From: Amia ocellicauda
Taxonomy: Eukaryota; Chordata; Actinopteri; Amiiformes; Amiidae
DNA: 64,000 nucleotides
Assembly (NCBI RefSeq): GCF_036373705.1
Contig: NC_089851.1
Location: 59,927,350 to 59,991,349, forward strand
Direction of reading: 5' to 3'
Below are positions 49,901-58,193 of the stretch, in pieces. Below the pieces are notes generated by a model. The model was not told the DNA's origin and did no database searches. It worked only from the letters and a program-made list of their open reading frames with translations. Within the stretch, counting starts at the first letter, position 1. Each line of letters opens with the position of its first letter. The translations under genes were made by a program, and so were the position numbers.

Positions 49901-50639
49901 AGTTTAAGCCGGCCCTCTGATGAAGCATTAAAGCCTCTTGCATAGCTTGGGGTTCAGGCATGTCGGGGGTGAGTAGTTTTATTAAACTGTAAGCAAAACA
50001 GAGCTTATTGTCACCATTGGAACTCACCACTAATTGCCTGAGCTTGTTCCTAATTATGTCGTTCTTCAAGCATTTCGACAGTCTTCTAAGCGCCCCACCC
50101 TCAGGGTTACGAACCACATTCATTACCAGAGACAGACTTTCATCAGCTAAGATGGATGCGTTACTTTGCAATAACGCTTCGATTTTAGCCAGAAATTCAT
50201 CAACATCTAAATTATCTCCACTCAGCATTACAGATAGGTTGCTAAACAAATCATCCCCTCTGAGTTCTAACTGTACAACATCTCGAGGTCTGACCCTTTC
50301 AGCAACCTGTTCAAGCATGTTTTGCAAGGTCTCGTGTATGTTGACAAATATTTCTGCATAATTGTCACAATTTAAAAGTTCTGCAAAATTAAAACGCTGA
50401 ATCATTTCAAAATTGTTATAGGCCGGTCTATCTATAATCACGGGATCACTGGTACTCTTGGACACATCATCATTTTGAACAAAGCCTTCAACCCCTACAT
50501 TCTCACAGAGCATGTCATCCACAGCCTTATCAGTCTCAGAACCCTCCACATTCCGAACACCCCCACCGCTGACATCTACAAAACCCCCTTTTTGAGGAGG
50601 CTCATTTAAAGCCTGTAAAAGTCCTTCAAAGATATCCAC
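46971..50639 (-). CDS. POLB: Protein-primed family B DNA polymerase, about 1222 aa
   Basis: Replicates the linear element. The coordinates follow the open frame to a GTG at 50639; there is no in-frame ATG until 50513 and the frame is open up to 50690, so the true 5' end is probably a splice acceptor. Residues about 205-310 include DNKLCFAYSLI and SDSHYFGI (a cysteine-protease-like fold is possible). Residues 314-430 are Cys/His-rich, likely zinc-binding. Exonuclease motifs: FFDFECR (D448, E450), HNAKGYD (D507), YCKND (D631). A Vsr-like segment lies at about 710-800. Polymerase motifs: DFTSLYP (D851), DTDS (1083-1086), KVKGF (1140-1144). All catalytic residues are present. Confidence 0.93.
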   Translation of the reverse strand: MDIFEGLLQALNEPPQKGGFVDVSGGGVRNVEGSETDKAVDDMLCENVGVEGFVQNDDVSKSTSDPVIIDRPAYNNFEMIQRFNFAELLNCDNYAEIFVNIHETLQNMLEQVAERVRPRDVVQLELRGDDLFSNLSVMLSGDNLDVDEFLAKIEALLQSNASILADESLSLVMNVVRNPEGGALRRLSKCLKNDIIRNKLRQLVVSSNGDNKLCFAYSLIKLLTPDMPEPQAMQEALMLHQRAGLNSQQMVAFSDIAMFEEMLSLKIVVWYRCEVKEVFVKFQTHPETHTQTLFLFLSDSHYFGIKSLTAFLGCSYVCHWCYKAFNDKLKHRCDGYCNVCFNPQCRKGLAPTIRCKDCLSICLSAFCFSEHKVQRAAAEGVKKRSYCDQTKYCPQCCLQYRFHEVKPHKCLEPRCRICNADLTPGSEHQCFIQPVKKEPPHNRYVFFDFECRQENGVHVANYIHCIDMLDCEWSASGESCVRDFFTRYRGPKYLNYTFIAHNAKGYDSYILMKYLVENGVTPKIIAQGSKIMCFTEEAFNQRYIDSLNFLPMKLSALPKALGFEAQKKGWFCHFFNTKDTQNYRGSYPPASYYGVDTMMSHEREEFFKWYNTVKGGVFDFREEMAAYCKNDVVILKEACLRFRAEVINTSGLDPLQSVTIASLCMKMYRSNFLQKNTIAVTTSDNYRARQKNFSTVSIQWLEYLSARDNIFIRHALNQGEVKMGPYYLDGFSDVSGRRTAYEFAGCIYHGCPQCFDPNTFNPVTQKLCGDMYYDFQERIETLKNTYGLNVLVIWEHAWMTLKQQDVGVQRFMETLDFPEHLEPRDALFGGRTNALCLHYEVKEGERVDYYDFTSLYPYVNKTKMYPVGHPTIVFRDFLEIGQYFGLIKVTMYPPRELFLPVLPYRCSGKLMFPLCRTCVETENQNTSCLHSDDERALTGVWCSIELDKAVEKGYRVGKVYEVWHFSEKSDTLFAEYIMTHLKGKQEASGYPSWCVGERNNRLNTTLIKTPEQFIEFMFSKQHAVSHFQFLNDHVAQVQWRAPKDFPTKQGNVNVFIAVFTTAYARLELYNLMDQLQERTLYHDTDSVIFVTRPGDWVPPLGDYLGELTSELDPQDHIVEFVSGGPKTYAYRTAAGKTCMKVKGFTLNHCNNKLINIKSLTTLVQSFVTEKDAPPREIITAGNQIYRNKKGYTLENRSLNKRFRVVYNKRVLKTDYTTLPYGY

Positions 50640-50649
50640 CCGGTTAATG

Positions 50650-51063
50650 TCAAGACCCTCCTCTATAGTGACGGCTGCTTCTACTGTGTTCTAATGGTCT
50701 CAAATCATTTATAATAGGGGCAGAATTTGGTCGGGGTAGCGTCTCCAAAGCCTCCACCATTTCAAACAAATCGGGGTGAACTAGGGGTTGAACCTCTATA
50801 AGCGCTACCGTTGGGAGGTGGTTATTTAGATCATTGACCATCTGTAACAGGTCGGGGTTCACCGGTAAGTCTGGTAATTCACATTCTATCGGTGGTGATT
50901 GGGGGTTATTTAAATCATTTATCATTTGTAATAGTTCCTGGTTCATTGGGACATCAGAGGAGTTCACAACAGGGCCGGGGGTGTTCTCTCGGGAAGGTCT
51001 TTTTGGGGACCTAACTTGTTCATAATCCTTTAGTTTGTGAGTTCTTTTACCAAGTCCGGACAT
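50650..51063 (-). CDS. Small repeat protein, 137 aa
   Basis: ATG at 51063, just after an A-rich tract that also holds AATAAA signals of the upstream gene. The N-terminus is basic (SGLGKRTHKLKDYEQVRSPKR). Three copies of a short helical motif follow: residues 38-53, 66-81 and 93-108, with consensus (V/M)(N/H)(P/Q)(D/E)L(L/F)(Q/E)M(V/I)xxL, spaced 28 and 27 residues. Family unknown. It overlaps the open polymerase frame at its 3' end. The polymerase N-terminus (VDIFEGLLQALNEPP) resembles a fourth repeat, so this ORF may be an exon of, or an alternative start for, that product. It could bind a partner through the repeated helix. Confidence 0.7.
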   Translation of the reverse strand: MSGLGKRTHKLKDYEQVRSPKRPSRENTPGPVVNSSDVPMNQELLQMINDLNNPQSPPIECELPDLPVNPDLLQMVNDLNNHLPTVALIEVQPLVHPDLFEMVEALETLPRPNSAPIINDLRPLEHSRSSRHYRGGS

Positions 51064-51086
51064 TTTTTTTATTTTTTATTTTTCCA
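51064..51086 (-). terminator. Polyadenylation signals of the spliced gene
   Basis: On the - strand this tract contains repeated AATAAA words within 65 nt of the stop at 51127. It ends at the ATG of the next gene. Confidence 0.6.
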
Positions 51087-51126
51087 ACAACCCACAATAG
51101 TAAGGCGTTTTGTATCTATTAAAACA

Positions 51127-53158
51127 TTAAATACGGTACAATTCATTAGTAAGGGTATTAATAAGGGTGTTTTGACTCTCTATCACAAGGTTTTGCCCCA
51201 CTAACACAAGTCTTTGATTTAGTAACAAGGTATGTAGCAACTCATGCCGACCTTCAGGAAGTAGCTCCGGGGGATGGTGTCCTGGCTCAGCTGCAAAGGA
51301 TGGTCGCTCCGGTAAATCTCGGTCGAAGGAGGCAGGGAGCGAGCGTATACTCACGGACGGAGACCAAGAAGGCCTTTGCGGTGACACCCTGGCCAATCGC
51401 GGTGTACTGTTCAGCGTTTCTGTAGCCAAGAAACGGGGCTGGGGGGACGATGTTGAAACCAGTCCGTCGTTGGGTGGTGTGTCAACCCTGACTGACGGCG
51501 ACCCCTGAGGTTGTTGGTTGCCTGTATTTGTTCCGCCCGACAATGCGGCGGGCTGAATCTGGATTGTTGAATTACCCCCAGAAGGCTGTGGCCTGAGTAG
51601 ATGTTGGGGGGTCTCCAAGACCACCGTGGGGGATCCTCTCGGTGATCTCTCCAGGGAAGATGTTTGATCCCACTTAGACGGGGTAATTGTCCTCAATAGC
51701 TCATCCACAGAATGACTATCCCAAGAGTCTTGGGAAGAATAAAAATATACATTACATTTACATCTTTAAACGGCGACAGAAATCAAACTTAAAACAACAT
51801 GTCCAGGACCTTCAAAACCTTTAGCTTTTTTAGACCTTTGAAAATAGGCTTAGACATTCACTACAACGCCTTATTATTTACAGACAATATATTTATTAGG
51901 ACTTGATAATAAATGTAAAACAGAGAAGCCTCTGTAAATAAACTGTTTCTTAAATGTAATATTGTTAATAAAACACTTTTTATACACACACACACCACAT
52001 TTCATTTTTAAACGAACCTTCCAAGTGTAAACGCTTCCTGATCCCGGGACTTCCTGTTTCACAAACGTTTTCACGATCTGTTTAAATATTAAATACAATG
52101 AACACCTTCAAGCCTTTTCCTACAGCCACTTTAAAACAGAAGTATAATTGCGGGAGATAAGCCAAACAACTTACTAAAACCTTTCGGACAGCTTTACTTC
52201 CTAACCAGACGGTCGGGCAATCGGTCATCTCTAAACACATGCCCCAGAAACAAGCCTAGACCTGTCCGGACTTCTAAAGATCTTTCCCAGAACCCCCAAG
52301 ACCTACAGGAAATGGACACCCCTCGCTTAAATATTAGCCCTCAACGGGCAAACAAAACCCTTTTAAAAACATTAAAGTTTGAAAGATCTTACTTACCTCC
52401 AAAGAATAATCGTTTCTTATGTTTTTCAGATGGTTTAGCTTTTTGCACTTCTGTGAAGGTAAGAGACATGTTTAACCTTTAACCACCCCTCTTTATAAAA
52501 AGCTTTAACCTCTTACAAGCGGCAGATATATACTCACCGCTATCAGATACAGGGGCTGACGGCCTTTCAGATTCTTGAAAGGTTACGGTTCTCGAAGGTA
52601 AAACGAAACAATCCCTCGATGTGGAAGGCCTTTCGTTGTCTCGAACCACGTTTCTTAATACTGTTAGAAAGGATATTTTTTAAAATTAACAAAACGGGGC
52701 CTCAAACATCTTACAGAAACGTTATACAAACAAACAGGGGTTTAGTTCTTACCCGGTCGGCAGACAGCCTGTCTAGGGACAACCACCTCTCTTGGTTGAT
52801 CCTCGGAGACATTAATCACAGGCCTTTCGATAGTTTCTGTGTAATTAAAGAGACCGCCATTAATATATATTAAAACGTTTTCATAACTCTAATGAGCCGC
52901 TTCAAAACACAACCACACACCCATACATAAGAACCCTTGAGCGCAAACACAAAAATCTTACCGTCGTTGTTCCAGATGATCTCCTCAGCGTTGGGAATTA
53001 ACTCCTGTTGACTGGCTGAAAAATAATTTTACAGAACTTAAAACAGATGTTATAACCTTATTTACAATACATGCCCACGCTCTGAGTCAATGAAAATAAT
53101 CTGAAGACTTACCTAAAAACTCGTTTAAATCGAAGTCGTTGATGTTGTTTCCGGACAT
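51127..53158 (-). CDS. Six-exon spliced gene, about 320 aa, Ser/Pro-rich
   Basis: Reconstructed by splicing: exons 53158-53113, 53015-52962, 52836-52753, 52660-52538, 52450-52397 and 51728-51127 (46, 54, 84, 123, 54, 602 nt; total 963, 321 codons with stop). Every intron is GT-AG; donors are GTAAG or GTGAG, acceptors follow pyrimidine tracts, and all five introns are phase 1 (97, 125, 92, 87, 668 nt). Exon 1 encodes MSGNNINDFDLNEFL. A short ERP motif recurs in exons 3 and 4 and late in exon 6. The last exon is Ser/Pro-rich and ends in a leucine-rich heptad stretch, a likely coiled coil. Function unknown; position and acidic first exon suggest an early regulatory protein. Taking exon 6 alone would require a GTG start, which is unlikely. 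Confidence 0.82.
52018..52077 (-). other. Possible optional exon inside the long fifth intron
   Basis: After a TTTAAACAG acceptor, 60 nt are open in the phase-1 frame and end at GAAG/GTTCGT. Length is a multiple of three and the phase matches the neighbours, but the donor is weak. It may be a cassette exon or a chance fit. Confidence 0.3.
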
Positions 53159-53225
53159 TGTTGATCTTTAGGCTTAAATCGAAAGGTCAGTATGAGTCTG
53201 TCGAGCTGAAGACCAGACCTTCATA

Positions 53226-53231
53226 CTTATA
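53226..53231 (-). promoter_or_regulatory. TATA-like box of the spliced gene
   Basis: TATAAG on the - strand, 68-73 nt upstream of the ATG at 53158. This would also start a shared transcript for the downstream leftward genes. Confidence 0.5.
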
Positions 53232-53280
53232 CTGATGGCCGTATGCCGGATCTGCTTGTAAGGCATTGTTCTGGGCTGGC

Positions 53281-53981
53281 CTTTGTGCCGTCCTGTTACC
53301 AATTAACATATCAAAACCAACCAATAAAATGACCCTGCATCAATTTCAAATAGAAACCAAGATGGCGACGATCTCTCTCCTCTCTACTCTAAACTTTTAT
53401 TAGAACCTTTTGGTCTCTCAAAAAAACATTTTTAAGCATCAAGACCTATAGTCAATAAACACTAAGAATATTTCAGGCCTTTATACGCGCTAAAAAACAA
53501 TCTGAGCCAAGAAAATAACTATAAAGATCTAAAATAAGTAGCGCTTTTACAGTGATTTTTTTTTTTTTTTTTTTTTAATAGCGATGCTTTGTTTGGTATT
53601 AAACAAGTCACAAACTACTCAGAACAGCGTTTACCCCCACAAAAGAGATATTTGGGTTTATTTTACAAAGCTTATAAATTATATAGTTTAAAAGTATTCT
53701 GAATGTTTTGAGACCACACGCCATGCCTACGTTTGTCTGAGCCCACCCCCGTCCCCCGTGGTGTGAGTGATTTAGCCTTGAGTGTTGTGATCTATTTAGC
53801 ATTGAGTGATCAGTTGTTTTTATTTTTTAAATGATTCCTTATCATCAGGGATTGAGCCTGCTAAAATACCTTAAAAACATATCCTTATCTTAAGTCTAAC
53901 TCTTATGAGCTTTAAGACCCTAGAATGTATTTAAGTAAAATGAATGAACATATTATGTGTGAGATAAAATATAACCACAGC

Positions 53982-54015
<34 letters not shown>

Positions 54016-54147
54016 AATTAACCTATACCCACAAACACCCACACACACACACACCCTCTTTTTTTAATTTTATTTTTAATTAAATTTGAGGGGAGAGACA
54101 GAGCCATATACATTGGGGTTAACATAAGTACCCTATGCATAACAGGA
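53281..54147. other. Non-coding right-arm region
   Basis: AT-rich, with no credible ORF on either strand. It holds T-tracts (about 53558-53577 and 53981-54007), a short CA run near 54040-54053, and AAGATGGCGAC at 53359-53369, which matches the YY1 consensus. It may be a regulatory or spacer region between the leftward promoter and the right end. Confidence 0.6.
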
Positions 54148-54590
54148 ATTGTTAGGACCTGTGACCATTACAGACAACAGAACTTGTTGATCTTATAAAA
54201 TGATTGGGCGAGAGAGAGAGATATAGAGACAGACAGAGACAGAGCCAGTGTGAATATGATAAACGCACTATTCAAAATGGCATTGTTAAGACCTGGGACC
54301 ATTACAGACAACAGAACTTGTTGATCTTATAAAATGCTTGGGCGAGAGAGACAGAGAGAGAGACAGACAGAGAGACAGACAGAGACAGAGACAGAGACAG
54401 TGTGAATATGATAAACGCACTATTCAAAATGGCATTGTTAAGACCTGGGACCATTACAGACAACAGAACTTGTTGATCTTATAAAATGCTTGGGCGAGAG
54501 AGACAGAGAGAGAGAGACAGACAGAGACAGAGACAGAGACAGTGTGAATATGATAAACGCACTATTCAAAATGGCATTGTTAAGACCTGG
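54148..54590. repeat. Three-and-a-bit-copy tandem repeat, 134-152 bp units
   Basis: Units start with ATTGTTA(A/G)GACCTG at 54148, 54282, 54434 and (partial) 54576. Each has a constant part containing CTTATAAAATG and a variable GA/GACA-rich stretch that accounts for the length difference. The repeated TATAAAA words could be promoters but no gene follows them. Confidence 0.92.
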
Positions 54591-54691
54591 GCCCCTTACA
54601 TGTATATTTAAAAAAGACCCCCAACCGCTACAGGAAGAGCCGACCCATTCACACTCTACAGTTGACCAACAAGAACAACAAGAACAACCGG

Positions 54692-54872
54692 TTATGGGTG
54701 GCCTTGTTGTTCAGGGTTTTAGGGGTGTACACTTTCTGACGGATATGACGTAGGAATAATTAAGGAAATAACTCTAAAATCACGCCCCCCAATTATGACG
54801 TAGGAATATTAATAAGCTTAGGGCATACGTCATAACAAAATAGGCCGCGCCCAAAAAACCCTACTATCTACT
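54692..54872 (-). repeat. Right terminal inverted repeat, 181 bp
   Basis: Exact reverse complement of 38283-38463, ending CTACT. The mirrored CRE/ATF-like words are present. Identity stops at the inner boundary, so this is the full repeat. Confidence 0.97.
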
Positions 54873-54878
54873 CTCGAT
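54873..54878 (+). other. Target-site duplication, right copy (CTCGAT)
   Basis: Second CTCGAT; the satellite continues as ATCTAACTCTCTTGC, exactly where the left flank stopped. Confidence 0.93.
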
Positions 54879-55071
54879 ATCTAACTCTCTTGCTTGCTAT
54901 CGCTCCCCCAATGGTCAGTAGCATTGTAGCATAACAGCAGATCACGGACCACTGTCAATCAGATGCTTGCCTTGACGTCCATCCATCCATCTATCTATCT
55001 ATCTAGCTAGCTATCTATCTATGACTCTCGATATCTAACTCTCTTGCTTGCTATCGCTCCCCCAATGGTCA
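54873..55071. repeat. Satellite array, block 5
   Basis: Roughly one and a half monomers between the element and cassette 4. The second carries the CTAGCTAG variant near 55004. Confidence 0.95.
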
Positions 55072-55135
55072 CGTATGTTGCATTCAACGACAAAGAAAAT
55101 CGTGTGCTGGAAATGATTTCTGGCAACTATGAACT

Positions 55136-55208
55136 TGAAACCCTGGGAGTCGAACCCAGGGTTTCCTGTTTACAAGACAGGTGCTTTGACCAACCAAGCC
55201 ACGGTGCC
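55136..55208 (-). pseudogene. tRNA-Thr (TGT) with a lost acceptor 3' strand
   Basis: The 5' half, anticodon TGT and a well-paired T arm (CTGGG/CCCAG around TTCGACT) are present. The sequence after the T arm (GGTTTCA) cannot pair with GGCACCG. The cassette deletion removed the 3' end, so this is not a functional gene although its T arm is the best of the four copies. Confidence 0.7.
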
Positions 55209-55249
55209 AGGAATCTCCCCTTCCCCAGTGCCTACACTCAGGTGTAAGG

Positions 55250-55320
55250 AACAAAACAAAACAAAACGAAACAAAACAAAACGAAACAAAACAAAACAAA
55301 ACAAAACAAAACAAAACAAA
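55250..55320. repeat. AAAAC/AAACG microsatellite
   Basis: About fourteen pentamers, two or three of them AAACG. Confidence 0.92.
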
Positions 55321-55619
55321 ATCTGGATGCAGGCTGCAACAGAGGAAGCACACAGAGGTGAAAACGTAAGGTTGACGGGAGCAACAAGCTCCCTGTTCCG
55401 ACAGTCCAAGGGCGGCAATGGGAATTGGACGTTGGCCGTTAGGTGCGCGTAGCGCGTGTCCTTTGGGTTCTGGTTCTTCTTTACAAACCGGCATCTGTCC
55501 AGTTGGCTTTCCGGTTCATTACGTCCTCTGATGGCTTTACGATAAGCCTATCTTGCTAAAACTGATGGTCGCCAAAGCAGAAGCACAAGCTTCGCAAGGA
55601 GCACACAAAGCCCGCCTAA

Positions 55620-55692
55620 GGCACCGCTGGGATTTGAACCCAGGACCTCCTGTTTACTAGACAGGCGCTTTAACCAACTAAGCCACGGTGCC
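55620..55692 (-). tRNA. tRNA-Thr (AGT)
   Basis: The best-paired copy: acceptor GGCACCG/CGGTGCC pairs without wobble, the anticodon stem and T arm are intact and the anticodon is AGT. Likely functional. Confidence 0.92.
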
Positions 55693-55714
55693 AAACCTAC
55701 AGCTGCTGCTGCTG

Positions 55715-56347
55715 ATAGTAGCATAACAGCAGATCACGGACCACTGTCAATCAGATGCTTGCCTTGCCGTCCATCCATCCATCTATCTATCTATCTATCT
55801 ATCTATGACTCTTGATATATAACTCTCTTGCTTGGTATCGCTCCCCCAATGGTCAGTAGCATAGTAGCATAACAGCAGATCACGGACCACTGTCAATCAG
55901 GTGCTTGCCTTGCCGTCCATCCATCTATCTATCCATCTATGTCTCTTGATATCTAACTCTCTTGCTTGCTATCGCTCCCCCAATGGTCAGTACATAGTAG
56001 CATAACAGCAGATCACGGACCACTGTCAATCAGATGCTTGCCTTGCCATCCATCCATCCATCTATCTATCAATCTATCTATGACTCTTGATATCTAACTC
56101 TCTTGCTTGCTATCGCTCCCCAAATGGTCAGTAGCATAGTAGCATAACAGCAGATCACGGACCACTGTCAATCAGATGCTTGCCTTGCCGTCCATCCATC
56201 CATCCATCTATCTATCTATGTATCTATGTCTCTTGATATCTAACTCTCTTGCTTGCTATCGCTCCCCCAATGGTCAGTAGCATAGTAGCATAACAGCAGA
56301 TCACGGACCACTGTCAATCAGATGCTTGCCTTGCCGTCCATCCATCC

Positions 56348-56405
<58 letters not shown>

Positions 56406-56533
56406 GACTCTTGATATCTAACTCTCTTGCTTGGTATCGCTCCCCCAATGGTCAGTAGCATAGTAGCATAACAGCAGATCACGGACCACTGTCAATCAGG
56501 TGCTTGCCTTGCCGTCCATCCATCTATCTATCC

Positions 56534-56567
<34 letters not shown>

Positions 56568-56687
56568 GTCTCTTGATATCTAACTCTCTTGCTTGCTATC
56601 GCTCCCCCAATGGTCAGTAGCATAGTAGCATAACAGCAGATCACGGACCACTGTCAATCAGATGCTTGCCTTGCCGTCCATCCATCC

Positions 56688-56745
<58 letters not shown>

Positions 56746-56873
56746 GACTCTTGATATCTAACTCTCTTGCTTGGTATTGCTCCCCCAATGGTCAGTAGCA
56801 TAGTAGCATAACAGCAGATCACGGACCACTGTCAATCAGGTGCTTGCCTTGCCGTCCATCCATCTATCTATCC

Positions 56874-56935
<62 letters not shown>

Positions 56936-57929
56936 GTCTCTTGATATCTAACTCTCTTGCTTGCTATCGCTCCCCCAATGGTCAGTACATAGTAGCATAA
57001 CAGCAGATCACGGACCACTGTCAATCAGATGCTTGCCTTGCCGTCCATCCATCCATCTATCTATCAATCTATCTATGACTCTTGATATCTAACTCTCTTG
57101 CTTGCTATCGCTCCCCCAATGGTCAGTAGCATAGTAGCATAACAGCAGATCACGGACCAATGTCAATCAGATGCTTGCCTTGCCGTCCATCCATCCATCT
57201 ATCTATCTATCTATCTATGACTCTCGATATCTAACTCTCTTGCTTGCTATCGCTCCCCCAATGGTCAGTACATAGTAGCATAACAGCAGATCACGGACCA
57301 CTGTCAATCAGGTGCTTGCCTTGCTGTCCATCCATCCATCCATCTATCTATCAATCTATCTATGACTCTTGATATCTAACTCTCTTGCTTGCTATCGCTC
57401 CCCAAATGGTCAGTAGCATAGTAGCATAACAGCAGATCACGGACCACTGTCAATCAGATGCTTGCCTTGCCGTCCATCCATCCATCCATCTATCTATCTA
57501 TGTATCTATGTCTCTTGATATCTAACTCTCTTGCTTGCTATCGCTCCCCCAATGGTCAGTAGCATAGTAGCATAACAGCAGATCACGGACCACTGTCAAT
57601 CAGATGCTTGCCTTGCCGTCCATCCATCCATCTATCTATCAATCTATCTATGACTCTTGATATCTAACTCTAATGCTTGCTATCGCTCCCCCAATGGTCA
57701 GTAGCATAGTAGCATAACAGCAGATCACGGACCACTGTCAATCAGGTGCTTGCCTTGCCGTCCATCCATCTATCTATCCATCTATCTATCTATCTATCTA
57801 TCTATCTATGTCTCTTGATATCTAACTCTCTTGCTTGCTATCGCTCCCCCAATGGTCAGTAGCATAGTAGCATAACAGCAGATCACGGACCACTGTCAAT
57901 CAGATGCTTGCCTTGCCGTCCATCCATCC

Positions 57930-57991
<62 letters not shown>

Positions 57992-58119
57992 GACTCTTGA
58001 TATCTAACTCTCTTGCTTGGTATTGCTCCCCCAATGGTCAGTAGCATAGTAGCATAACAGCAGATCACGGACCACTGTCAATCAGGTGCTTGCCTTGCCG
58101 TCCATCCATCTATCTATCC

Positions 58120-58193
<74 letters not shown>

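Larger units (their letters stand above)
38283..54872. mobile_element. Complete Polinton/Maverick element, adintovirus type
   Basis: A 16,590-bp unit bounded by 181-bp perfect inverted repeats (ends 5'-AGTAG...CTACT-3') and a CTCGAT duplication. It encodes the Polinton core set: protein-primed DNA polymerase B, retroviral-type integrase with chromodomain, HerA/FtsK-type packaging ATPase, adenain-type cysteine protease, hexon-like and penton-like capsid proteins, plus accessory ORFs. Genes run in two converging arms that meet near 45.1 kb. No frameshift appears in any core gene and the repeats have not diverged, which suggests recent insertion, either of a selfish element or of an endogenised adintovirus. 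One in-frame amber codon near 39484 could be a lesion. Confidence 0.96.
55072..55714. repeat. tRNA cassette 4, shortened
   Basis: Same outer boundaries as the other cassettes but lacking the tRNA-Asn and about 250 bp after it; the deletion joins TCTGGCAACTATGAA to the 3' side of the Thr(TGT) gene. The AAAAC tract has AAACG interruptions. Confidence 0.9.

Noticed and set aside
51127-51708. Exon 6 as a stand-alone gene starting at 51708
   Set aside because: The first codon there is GTG; coding sense continues upstream to an AG acceptor at 51729-51730 and joins five further exons in frame.
51874-52098. 74-codon - strand frame
   Set aside because: No ATG at its start, lies in the fifth intron and contains A/T-rich tail sequence. 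Only a 60-nt part is kept as a possible optional exon.
52619-52873. 84-codon + strand frame
   Set aside because: Antisense to exons 3 and 4 of the spliced gene and crosses their splice sites.
53608-53802. 64-codon - strand frame
   Set aside because: Short, in an AT-rich non-coding region, with no promoter, motif or family resemblance.
54490-54753. 87-codon frame running into the right terminal repeat
   Set aside because: Starts at TTG, begins in a GA microsatellite (Arg/Asp/Glu repeats) and ends in the terminal repeat; no homology is recognised.
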